This document shows positions 15,511 to 22,874 of a stretch of 35,999 nucleotides of DNA, piece by piece. Within the stretch, counting starts at the first letter, position 1. Every line of letters begins with the position of its first letter. This DNA comes from Bacilli bacterium (GTDB taxonomy: Bacteria > Bacillota_I > Bacilli_A > RF39 > UBA660). The notes under the pieces are model-generated. The model saw only the letters and a program-made list of their open reading frames with translations. It was not told where the DNA came from and ran no database searches. The stretch covers positions 1 to 35,999 of the forward strand of contig JAEENX010000005.1 of NCBI GenBank assembly GCA_016283935.1, read 5' to 3'. Made by a program: the position numbers and the translations under genes.

Positions 15511-17628
15511 TTATTCCTCGCTTTCTGTTTTTTCCTCTTCTACTTTTGGTTCTTCTACTACTACAGGTTTATATTTTTCTAAACCTTCTCCTAAATAATT
15601 GAAATAATTTGATCTAATTGCTGAACCAGACATTCTTTGTCTAGTATTTATTTCAAAATTAATAGATTTTAATTCGGCATCAGAGTATTGAGTAGCTCCA
15701 GATAAATAAGTCATCTTATTACCTGGTGCATAATAGAATCCTCTATCATCTTGCCAAGAACCATCAGCAAAATATGCACGTGAAACATGTGTTTCACTGA
15801 AAACATCAGTTCCTAAATAAAGACGTGGATCATAATCCATATCAAATAAATTTAGTAATGTAGGAAGTAAATCAATTATTGTTGTATAATCTGTTACTTC
15901 TATTGGTGCTTCCAATGCTGAATTATAAATTAGCATTGGTGTTCTGTCAACATTTTTATCTGTTGTACTATTATGATTTACTGTATAACCAGCGTTATTT
16001 GCTTCTAAATATTGATTAATATTAGAGTCAGTTAATCCATATGGATAATGATCACCAAACATAGCAATAACTGTATCATCTAATTTGCCTTCTTTTTCTA
16101 ATTCGCTTAATAATTCAGCTAATGCATTATCTAATTCAGTCATCTTAGATAAGTATCTCTTTAAGTTAGTTGAATAATTAGTGTTAGCCCATCTTGAAGA
16201 GTATGCATCTCCCCATTCAGAAGGAACATTATAAGTTTGATGTGTTGTTACAGCAGCAAAATATGTGAAGAATTTATCATTATTCATGTATTTATCTTTT
16301 GCTTGTTGGAACATAACTTTATCTGAAGGCCATTCTTCATAAATTTCATTCCATGACATTCCTAATTCTTGTACTCCATAGAAATGATCTGCTCCTAAAT
16401 TTGGATGAATTCTATTTCTATAATAATATTGTTGAGTATAATCATGGAATCCGTTTGTAGCATATCCAGCTTTCTTAAATATATTATAAGAAGCTTCAGA
16501 AAATTTAAATTTAACTGCATATGCATTTGCTGTACATGTATTATTAATAGTAAATAAACTTGTTAATACAGTAAATTCATTGTTACCTGTTGAACAATTA
16601 TTTCTTGGAGAGAAATTGTTTCTAAATGAAATACCTTCATGATACATCTTATATAATGTTGGGAAATCTTCCTTATTTAATATAGCAATTTCATCTACTG
16701 ATTCCATTAAAATAATAATTAAGTTCTTTCCTTTAAATATACCAGTCATATCATTTTTTTGAGTAATATTTCTATTCATGAAATATGTATTTAATGACCT
16801 AAAGTTTTCATCACTTGTATTATCTTGTAAAGTTTTCCAAGCTGTATCATCAATTACTCTTCTCTTATCTACAGGTATTTTTTCTATATCTTCTTTTTTC
16901 TCTTCTTGTGTTATATCAGCCATTTGTAATTTTAAAATATAATCTGAATCAATTCCTTGTATTTGTGATTTAATATCACAGAATAAATACATAAGCACAC
17001 CAAAATTATTAGCAGTTAAATTACTGTTTTCTGGGAATAACCATAAATAATAATTTTTTTCAGTTTGTATTTCATTTTGGAATTTATCATCTTTAATTGT
17101 GTAATAATATAAACCACTTAAAGCTACTATTGCTATTAAAGTAACAGCTTCTATATATATTCTTTGTGGCATAGTAAATTTTCTAGGTATTCTATTTTTA
17201 TATATTTTTCTATCTACAACTACATAATAAACAATAAAGATAATTGGAATAACTAATAAAATCCAATATAAAAACTTAGATGCATGTAACACATCCATGA
17301 TGTATGAAGTAACTTTAGTTCCTTGTTCTGCATTAGCAGTACCCATGAAGAAACCAATGTAGTTATATAGATTAAATTCTACAAACATATATATAGATAC
17401 AGCTATTACATATATTATATTAAATATTCTATGTACTACTTTATGAGTAAAATGCCATATAAACGACCATAGTAATGAAATAATAAATGATGATAGTAAT
17501 ATTCTTACTACAGCAAAGTCATTAAAAGTAGATGACATTAAGAATCTAACATACATTTCCATTATAAATGTATATATTGTTAAAACTACAGTATTTAAAA
17601 ATACTCTATTAGTTAAAAATTTCTTCAT
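15511..17628 (-). CDS. LTA-synthase-family membrane sulfatase/phosphoglycerol transferase
   Basis: About five N-terminal transmembrane helices (residues 8-170) precede an extracellular alkaline-phosphatase-like domain. Catalytic features: metal-binding Glu in LIIILMESVDEIAI, probable nucleophile Thr in NNCSTGNNEF, FHDYTQQYYYRNR, a TTHQTYNVP segment, and the metal site in MFGDHYPYG. These match LtaS, which polymerises glycerol phosphate from phosphatidylglycerol into lipoteichoic acid; related enzymes add phosphoglycerol to other glycans. At 705 aa it is somewhat longer than Staphylococcus LtaS, with an extra Glu-rich C-terminus. I chose ATG 17626-17628, which has AAGGA eight bases upstream; the ATGs at 17634 and 17637 sit on the ribosome site itself. 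Its TAA is three bases before topA. The exact polymer made cannot be told from sequence. Confidence 0.88.
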   Translation of the reverse strand: MKKFLTNRVFLNTVVLTIYTFIMEMYVRFLMSSTFNDFAVVRILLSSFIISLLWSFIWHFTHKVVHRIFNIIYVIAVSIYMFVEFNLYNYIGFFMGTANAEQGTKVTSYIMDVLHASKFLYWILLVIPIIFIVYYVVVDRKIYKNRIPRKFTMPQRIYIEAVTLIAIVALSGLYYYTIKDDKFQNEIQTEKNYYLWLFPENSNLTANNFGVLMYLFCDIKSQIQGIDSDYILKLQMADITQEEKKEDIEKIPVDKRRVIDDTAWKTLQDNTSDENFRSLNTYFMNRNITQKNDMTGIFKGKNLIIILMESVDEIAILNKEDFPTLYKMYHEGISFRNNFSPRNNCSTGNNEFTVLTSLFTINNTCTANAYAVKFKFSEASYNIFKKAGYATNGFHDYTQQYYYRNRIHPNLGADHFYGVQELGMSWNEIYEEWPSDKVMFQQAKDKYMNNDKFFTYFAAVTTHQTYNVPSEWGDAYSSRWANTNYSTNLKRYLSKMTELDNALAELLSELEKEGKLDDTVIAMFGDHYPYGLTDSNINQYLEANNAGYTVNHNSTTDKNVDRTPMLIYNSALEAPIEVTDYTTIIDLLPTLLNLFDMDYDPRLYLGTDVFSETHVSRAYFADGSWQDDRGFYYAPGNKMTYLSGATQYSDAELKSINFEINTRQRMSGSAIRSNYFNYLGEGLEKYKPVVVEEPKVEEEKTESEE

Positions 17629-17692
17629 AAACATCATCCTTTTATCTAAATTACTTATTTATTATTACACTTATAATATAAAAAGTAAATAA

Positions 17693-17725
17693 TTAAAAAA
17701 ATAAAACATGACTTTAGTCATGTTT
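17693..17725 (-). terminator. Terminator after rnhB
   Basis: Minus-strand hairpin AAACATGAC/GTCATGTTT (17717-17725 with 17704-17712); the TAA stop of rnhB forms most of the 4-nt loop. A TATTTTTTT tract follows. Confidence 0.85.
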
Positions 17726-18454
17726 ATTAATTAGTTCACTTATTGGAGAAAAAGTTTTTCTATAAAAGTCTTTTACTCCATATTTTTCTACTGCAGCTAT
17801 ATGATCTTTAGTTGGATATCCTTTATGTTTAGCATATCCATATTCAGGATATTCTTTATCTAATTCAATCATCATTCTATCTCTTGTAACTTTAGCAATA
17901 ATAGAAGCAGCTGATATACTTTTAGATTTATAATCACCTTTAATAATAGCTTTATTAGGAATACTCAAATCTTCTAATTCCATAGCATCTATTAACACAT
18001 ATTCAGGTTTGATATCTAAACCATTTATAGAATCATACATAGCTTCTTTAGTAGCTTCTCTTATATTTATTTCATCTATTCTATTATTATCTTTAATACC
18101 TATTTTATATGAAACACATTCTTTGATAAGTATTTCGTATAATTCTTCTCTTTTCTTTTCAGTTATTTTCTTACTGTCTGTTAATCCAGCAAGTTCATAT
18201 CCAACAGGCAATATGCATGCACATGTAACAACAGGTCCACATAAAGGTCCTCTTCCTACTTCATCAACACCAGCTATTAAAGTAATACCTTCTTTATTTA
18301 ATTTATTTTCATATCTAGAATTATTTTTAGAAGCTAAATACATATCTATAGCTTCAACTACTTTTTTATTTTTTTTATATTCTTTTGATAATATTTCAAA
18401 TTGTTCTTCTAAATATGAATCTTCATATTGTTCTAAATTATCAATGTCTATCAT
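17714..18454 (-). CDS. rnhB: Ribonuclease HII
   Basis: RNase HII removes ribonucleotides from DNA and RNA/DNA hybrids. The catalytic DEDD residues are visible: Asp and Glu in AGVDEVGRGPLCGPV, Asp in YVLIDAMEL, and the downstream acidic residue in the ASIIAKVTRDRMM helix. The approximately 65-residue N-terminal extension, rich in Lys and Glu, is typical of Bacillota enzymes (246 aa total). The ATG follows rbgA by two bases; the rbgA-rnhB pair is conserved in Bacillus. Its stop codon lies in the terminator loop. Confidence 0.96.
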   Translation of the reverse strand: MIDIDNLEQYEDSYLEEQFEILSKEYKKNKKVVEAIDMYLASKNNSRYENKLNKEGITLIAGVDEVGRGPLCGPVVTCACILPVGYELAGLTDSKKITEKKREELYEILIKECVSYKIGIKDNNRIDEINIREATKEAMYDSINGLDIKPEYVLIDAMELEDLSIPNKAIIKGDYKSKSISAASIIAKVTRDRMMIELDKEYPEYGYAKHKGYPTKDHIAAVEKYGVKDFYRKTFSPISELINKHD

Positions 18455-18456
18455 AT

Positions 18457-19317
18457 TTAAATCCTATCAAATGTTATACCTTTAATATTTTCAGTTCTTA
18501 AATCACTTATTATTTGAGTAGAAACACGATTAGTATCTACTTCTCCACCAGATATAAGTGCACCTAATCTTTTACCTATAGTTTCATATGTTTCCATAAT
18601 ATCATCATTATTAACATGAGAAACATTATATCTTTCTAATAATATATTATTATAATATTTATCTAATTTATTTAGGATATGAATAGCTACTTCATCATGA
18701 TCTACTACATCAGATGAGATAGCACTCATAGAAGCTAGATTTAAAGCTATTTCAGCGTTTTTAAACTTAGGCCATAAAATTCCTGGGGTATCAAGTAAAA
18801 GTACTCCAGCATTAGTTTTAAGCCATGTTAGATTAGTTGTTACACCTGGTTTATTACCAACGTTTGCAACTTTCTTACCAGCTAATCTATTAATGAATGT
18901 TGATTTACCAACATTTGGTATACCTACTACTAATGCATGAATATCTTTTTCTTTTAAACCCTTAGCTGCTCTTTTAGCATTTAAGTCTGCAGTTATTTCT
19001 TTAGTAGCAGTTAATACTTTTTTATAATCATTATTATCATTTAAATTAACTAATACTACTTTATGTCCTTCAGATTCATATTTATCTATCCATTTTTTAG
19101 TTTCGGTTAAATCGCATAAATCTGATTTAGTCATGACAATTATTCTAGGTTTATTTTTAACTATATTATCTATATCTTCTATTCTAGAAGAATTTGGTAT
19201 TCTAGAATCAATAAGTTCATATACTATATCTACTATAGGTAATAGCTTATCTATTTCCCTTTTAGTTTTAGCCATATGACCTGGATACCAGTTTATATTT
19301 GTTCTAGTTTCTTCCAT
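18457..19317 (-). CDS. rbgA: Ribosome biogenesis GTPase RbgA (YlqF)
   Basis: Circularly permuted GTPase that acts late in 50S subunit assembly. The motifs appear in permuted order: G4 (MTKSDL) comes first, then G1 (GIPNVGKSTFINRL), the GVTT switch and G3 (LLDTPGILWP). The N-terminus has the family signature INWYPGHMAKTKREI. The C-terminal helical domain (residues about 200-286) follows. The start is ATG 19315-19317 with AAAGGAG nine bases upstream. An in-frame TTG three codons earlier touches the ribosome site and is unlikely. First gene of a two-gene unit with rnhB, driven by an extended -10 promoter. Confidence 0.95.
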   Translation of the reverse strand: MEETRTNINWYPGHMAKTKREIDKLLPIVDIVYELIDSRIPNSSRIEDIDNIVKNKPRIIVMTKSDLCDLTETKKWIDKYESEGHKVVLVNLNDNNDYKKVLTATKEITADLNAKRAAKGLKEKDIHALVVGIPNVGKSTFINRLAGKKVANVGNKPGVTTNLTWLKTNAGVLLLDTPGILWPKFKNAEIALNLASMSAISSDVVDHDEVAIHILNKLDKYYNNILLERYNVSHVNNDDIMETYETIGKRLGALISGGEVDTNRVSTQIISDLRTENIKGITFDRI

Positions 19318-19349
19318 GAGGATCAACTCCTTTTTTCTAAATCAATAAA

Positions 19350-19358
19350 ATTATACCA
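19350..19358 (-). promoter_or_regulatory. Extended -10 promoter of rbgA-rnhB, fused to the preceding terminator
   Basis: TGGTATAAT on the minus strand (TATAAT 19350-19355, TG 19357-19358), immediately after the T-tract of the terminator at 19362-19389. No good -35 is available because that position is in the hairpin. Confidence 0.65.
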
Positions 19359-19361
19359 TAA

Positions 19362-19389
19362 AAAAGACGAAAATAATTACTATTTCGTC
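19362..19389 (-). terminator. Terminator after the HAD gene
   Basis: Minus-strand hairpin GACGAAA/TTTCGTC (19383-19389 with 19366-19372), then TTTTTT. Confidence 0.75.
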
Positions 19390-19408
19390 CTTTTAATTCT
19401 TATATAAA

Positions 19409-20086
19409 TTAATTTGATGTTATATATTCTTCAAGTTCTTTTAAAGAATTAATCTTTTTATATTTAGATTCTTTCTTATTATTTCTATCTAACATTATTA
19501 CATCTAATTTCTTTTTATATCCAATATCTAGATTATCTTCAAAGTCATCTATAAAAATTGCTTCATTTTCAGATATATTATAATCATTGATTACCATATC
19601 AAAAAACTTTTCTTCATTCTTAGATGTTTCACATATGGAAGAAACATATACTTTATCAAATAAATCATATACTTCTTCTTTTTTTAAATAATCAACAATA
19701 CTTGGATAATTATTTGTAAGCATTATTAGTTTATAATTTTTGTTTAATTTATTTAATATATCTTTTACATCATCATACAGTGAATATTCACTTATATTAT
19801 AAACTTTATCATAAGCTATTTCTTTTGCTAATTCTTTATCCAATCCTAATTCGTCTAATATATTTGAGTAGAAACTAATAAAAAGATTATATTCTTCCTC
19901 TAATGTTTTAATAGGAAGATCATCTTTAACTAAATATTTATTATTGGATATTGCTTCTTTTGCTTTTTCAAGTTCTATTTTAGATTCATTTAATATTGTT
20001 ATGAATTTTGGTGTTAGAAACCATTTGCCTGATTTAGGATAACCTAATACTTTACCAAAATCAAAAATAATATATTTTATATTCAT
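19409..20086 (-). CDS. HAD-superfamily hydrolase, YihX-like
   Basis: HAD fold phosphatase of 225 aa. Motif I is IIFDFGKVLG: the nucleophile Asp is kept, but the second Asp of the usual DxD is Gly, as in the YihX/epoxide-hydrolase-like branch (DxGxV). Motif II is LIMLTNNYP; motif IV is AIFIDDFEDNLD with the expected acidic pair. A helical cap lies between motifs I and II (subfamily IA). Phosphatase on a sugar phosphate is the likely activity, but the substrate cannot be read. It starts 15 bases after the dipeptidase gene, with AAAGAGG before the ATG, so the two form an operon. Confidence 0.8.
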   Translation of the reverse strand: MNIKYIIFDFGKVLGYPKSGKWFLTPKFITILNESKIELEKAKEAISNNKYLVKDDLPIKTLEEEYNLFISFYSNILDELGLDKELAKEIAYDKVYNISEYSLYDDVKDILNKLNKNYKLIMLTNNYPSIVDYLKKEEVYDLFDKVYVSSICETSKNEEKFFDMVINDYNISENEAIFIDDFEDNLDIGYKKKLDVIMLDRNNKKESKYKKINSLKELEEYITSN

Positions 20087-20101
20087 TATAATCGCCTCTT
20101 T

Positions 20102-20665
20102 TTATATTTCAAATGTATATATAGGTGCTTCTTCACTACCTAGTTTTAATTTATTTTTATTTTCATCATATATATCTTGAAAATGCCACCATTCACTTTT
20201 TAATTTACCAAAACCTGCTTCATTCATTATTTTCTTTAATAATATAGAATTATCATTTTCTTCATAATTATCAACAGCAGCAAAATCTTGAACTTTAGAT
20301 GGCATTAATAATTCATCACCATTTGCATCTACTAAAGTAACATCAAGAGCAAGACCAGCATTATGCCATGATCCTCTTTCAGGAGCAAGCAATCCTTTAG
20401 CTACTAAATCAGGTCTCATAGTAGCATGCTTTTTAGTAACACTATATGGTCTATAAGCATCACATACCTTTATTCTTAAATTGTATGTCTTTGCTATATC
20501 ATTAGCATTCTTTAGTTTTAAAGCAATATGCTTTTTAACATAAGCACAATTAGTATTGTATTCTTTACCAAAAATAGTTGAATTGTTAAATAAACATAAA
20601 TCAACAATTAAACTATCATCAATATCAAGTACATTTACTAAATCATTGCAATCTTTTGTTACCAT
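20102..20665 (-). CDS. D-alanyl-D-alanine dipeptidase, VanX/DdpX family (M15D)
   Basis: Zinc dipeptidase family that splits D-Ala-D-Ala. Signatures: substrate-binding Arg in CDAYRPYSV, zinc ligands in GSWHNAGLALDVTL (SxHxxGxAxD), and the catalytic Glu and third zinc His in SEWWHFQD. The 187-aa length is close to VanX, with no signal peptide, so it is cytoplasmic. I chose ATG 20663-20665, which has AGAGGTG six bases upstream; the longer frame up to 20698 has no ribosome site. Partner genes vanH, vanA and vanS are absent. This therefore looks like a housekeeping DdpX-type enzyme (peptide recycling or D-Ala scavenging), not glycopeptide resistance. Confidence 0.9.
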   Translation of the reverse strand: MVTKDCNDLVNVLDIDDSLIVDLCLFNNSTIFGKEYNTNCAYVKKHIALKLKNANDIAKTYNLRIKVCDAYRPYSVTKKHATMRPDLVAKGLLAPERGSWHNAGLALDVTLVDANGDELLMPSKVQDFAAVDNYEENDNSILLKKIMNEAGFGKLKSEWWHFQDIYDENKNKLKLGSEEAPIYTFEI

Positions 20666-20712
20666 AATTTTCACCTCTATTTTCATTTTTATATACAAAT
20701 TAATTATAATAT

Positions 20713-20738
20713 AAAAAGTAGGATCTTTCCTACTTTTT
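20713..20738 (-). terminator. Terminator after the traX-like gene, shared GTAGGA stem
   Basis: Perfect 11-bp hairpin AAAAAGTAGGA/TCCTACTTTTT with a 4-nt loop. The T-tract is followed by TATATTATAAT, a likely -10 for the dipeptidase gene. The stem sequence recurs at three other terminators. Confidence 0.85.
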
Positions 20739-20741
20739 TGC

Positions 20742-21473
20742 TTAATTAAATAATAATGGAACGTTTCCGTATATAATTACTCTTAATATTCCTAATATAA
20801 TTAAATGTAATGGATAATATATATAGAAGAACCATTTCATCCACTTACATTTTCCTTTTTCGCCATTATAAAGTTTTAATAAAGGATATACTAAAATAAC
20901 AAATACTTCTATTATTCCATGTATTTTATTTACAAAGAAGAATGAAACAATTCCATATACTAATACCCATGGCATTACTGCCTTCATTTGTTTTTCTAAA
21001 TCCCCACGATTGTAATACATTCCTATAACTGATAATACTGCAATACTACTCCAGTTAGCAGGGAATGCACTCCATACAAGAATTAATACTAATATATGTT
21101 TAAGTATATTATTCATATTAGTCTTTTCATTTATATATAATACTAATACTGCAATAAATAAAGGATACATTACACTTGATTGATTAAATAAACTATTAGG
21201 AATATAACTTATATTAAATGCAAAACAATAAGCAAAATGTGAAATAATAGCAAAAATAAATAATCTAAACATATACTTTTTTACATTATGTGTATAGAAA
21301 AATCCTTCACTTACAAAGAACCACATTATAGGTGCAGTAAGTCTACCAATTATATGTAATCCTATTGCAATAGGATTTGCTGGAAATCCAGGATATATAA
21401 GATCAGTAAAATGATCTATTGTCATAGCTATTATAGCTATTAGTTTTAAATGATTTGCATTAAGTTTTTTCAT
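20742..21473 (-). CDS. TraX-family integral membrane protein
   Basis: Polytopic membrane protein of 243 aa with about seven or eight hydrophobic helices. The N-terminus (LNANHLKLIAIIAMTIDHF) and the GRLTAPIMWFFVSEGFFYT segment match the TraX family (PF05857). That family was first named for F-pilin N-acetylation and is related to membrane acyltransferases. In Bacillota such genes are usually chromosomal and of unknown role, perhaps acylating a surface molecule. I chose ATG 21471-21473, with AAAGGG ten bases upstream; an in-frame TTG at 21491 lies before the ribosome site. No conjugation genes are nearby. Confidence 0.85.
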   Translation of the reverse strand: MKKLNANHLKLIAIIAMTIDHFTDLIYPGFPANPIAIGLHIIGRLTAPIMWFFVSEGFFYTHNVKKYMFRLFIFAIISHFAYCFAFNISYIPNSLFNQSSVMYPLFIAVLVLYINEKTNMNNILKHILVLILVWSAFPANWSSIAVLSVIGMYYNRGDLEKQMKAVMPWVLVYGIVSFFFVNKIHGIIEVFVILVYPLLKLYNGEKGKCKWMKWFFYIYYPLHLIILGILRVIIYGNVPLLFN

Positions 21474-21508
21474 AGATGTTTTCCCTTTCAAAATAAAACT
21501 ACCTTAAA

Positions 21509-21517
21509 AGTATAACA
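21509..21517 (-). promoter_or_regulatory. Extended -10 promoter of the traX-like gene, fused to the preceding terminator
   Basis: TGTTATACT on the minus strand, directly after the T-tract of the hairpin at 21519-21539. Confidence 0.65.
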
Positions 21518-21518
21518 T

Positions 21519-21539
21519 AAAAAGTAGGATTTCTCCTAC
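21519..21539 (-). terminator. Terminator after the 389-aa gene, shared GTAGGA stem
   Basis: Minus-strand hairpin GTAGGA/TCCTAC followed by TTTTTATG. Same stem as at 20713, 26439 and 28060. Confidence 0.8.
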
Positions 21540-21575
21540 CTAAAATAATCTTTCTAATCCTTTATTTAATAATTA

Positions 21576-22745
21576 TTATTTTTTATATATATTTCCAACA
21601 GGATTGTTTAAAGTTTTTCTTAAAGTTTTATTTAAAACACTAACTAATTTATCTTGTGCATTTTTTCTTTCAGATACTTCATTAGCTTGTCTTATTTCTT
21701 CATCATTTACTATTTCTAAGAATTTATTTGCATATAATAATCTATTATTATATTCTTCTTCATCTTTAACTGATTTACTTAAGAAACATTTATAAATGAA
21801 ATCGCGTTTTTGTTCATTTTTTTCTATACTATTCCAATTATCCCTCATTAATCCTGCTACAATTAATAATATTTCTGGATCAAAGTCTAATTCAAAAAAA
21901 TGTGCATAGTGGTCAATATAACGTATATCTACACTAGATAACATATTAAGAATATCTTCATCTTTTTGTGCTTTTGTAGCTGTTTCTTTATATCTTTTAC
22001 TATTCATTAAATCATAGATACTCTCTGAATCTTCTCTCTCTTTTTTATATATTTCAATTGCTTTTTTTACTGATTCGTGAGAAGAAAAATCAAGCTTATA
22101 AATTTGATTACACGCAACTAATCCACGCGCTTGTTCTGTTTCAACTAATTCTGCGTTTGCCCAAGCATTTTCACGCATATATTCTATTACACTATTTTTT
22201 CTATTAGCTTTATTTTCATCACTCATTAATAATGTTGGTATTTCATTATATCTTAAAATACCTCTTAAACCAATGTAATCGCCTTTAAATAAATCTAAGC
22301 AAAAACATACTCTATCATCAATATTCATTGTTGAAGATAAAAACTCATTTACCCAAGTAATCATTTTATCTACTGGATAACCCTTTTTAATTATTTCATT
22401 TAACATATCTGCAACATTATATTCATCTATTCCTTGATACATATGGTAACGAGATGAAGGTAACAAACTTTTATCAACTTTACCTAAATATTTATCTTCA
22501 AGTCCATACTTCATATCAAACAATTTATTATCTATTTGTGTTGTTCTACCACGATATCTAATTTTTACATCTATATCAGACAATGAAGTTATTACATCAT
22601 TTAATATTAAATCTAATGTTATCCAATCAGTCTCACAATTTTCTCTATTGGCATATCTCATTAATGCAATAATAGATTGCGCAGCTTTCTCATTTTTATA
22701 AAATACTTCTAAATCTCTTCGAAAGTTTTCTTCTATTGTACTCAT
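21576..22745 (-). CDS. Hypothetical protein, 389 aa, codon-usage outlier
   Basis: I do not recognise this protein. It looks all-helical and soluble, with no signal or membrane segment, and is rich in Glu, Lys, Asn and Asp. Notable segments are RYRGRTTQIDNKLFDMKYGL (about 63-82), a Cys-rich CFCLDLF and a C-terminal basic helix. Its codon use differs from the neighbours: many Arg residues are CGT or CGC (for example in the segments YMREN, QARGL and KRDF) and GCG occurs, whereas nearby genes use almost only AGA. That suggests a different origin or expression class. A strong promoter (22787-22815) precedes it and it has its own terminator. TAA stop. Confidence 0.8.
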   Translation of the reverse strand: MSTIEENFRRDLEVFYKNEKAAQSIIALMRYANRENCETDWITLDLILNDVITSLSDIDVKIRYRGRTTQIDNKLFDMKYGLEDKYLGKVDKSLLPSSRYHMYQGIDEYNVADMLNEIIKKGYPVDKMITWVNEFLSSTMNIDDRVCFCLDLFKGDYIGLRGILRYNEIPTLLMSDENKANRKNSVIEYMRENAWANAELVETEQARGLVACNQIYKLDFSSHESVKKAIEIYKKEREDSESIYDLMNSKRYKETATKAQKDEDILNMLSSVDIRYIDHYAHFFELDFDPEILLIVAGLMRDNWNSIEKNEQKRDFIYKCFLSKSVKDEEEYNNRLLYANKFLEIVNDEEIRQANEVSERKNAQDKLVSVLNKTLRKTLNNPVGNIYKK

Positions 22746-22786
22746 TATTATTTCCTTTTTCTCCTAATCTTTTGAATTTAAAAAAT

Positions 22787-22815
22787 ATTATAATTTAAGA
22801 AAAATTACTAGTCAA
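22787..22815 (-). promoter_or_regulatory. Promoter of the 389-aa gene
   Basis: TTGACT (22810-22815), 17-base spacer, TATAAT (22787-22792) on the minus strand. The -35 lies inside a short open frame (see 22800-22874). Confidence 0.8.
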
Positions 22816-22874
22816 CAAATATTTTATTCCATCTACTTCAGTAAATAATACATCAGTAGGAACTACATATTTTT
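22800..22874 (-). other. Start-less short open frame, possible gene remnant
   Basis: Right after the M3 peptidase stop, the minus strand reads, in another frame, KYVVPTDVLFTEVDGIKYLL and then TSNFS and TAA. The composition is protein-like but there is no ATG, GTG or ribosome site, and the frame overlaps the next promoter. It could be the decayed end of a lost gene, or chance. Confidence 0.25.

Noticed and set aside
20102-20665. Vancomycin resistance cassette
   Set aside because: Only the VanX-type dipeptidase is present; no vanH, ligase or VanRS neighbours, so this is likely a housekeeping enzyme.
20742-21473. Conjugative element marked by traX
   Set aside because: No relaxase, coupling protein, integrase or attachment repeats nearby; TraX homologues are common on chromosomes.
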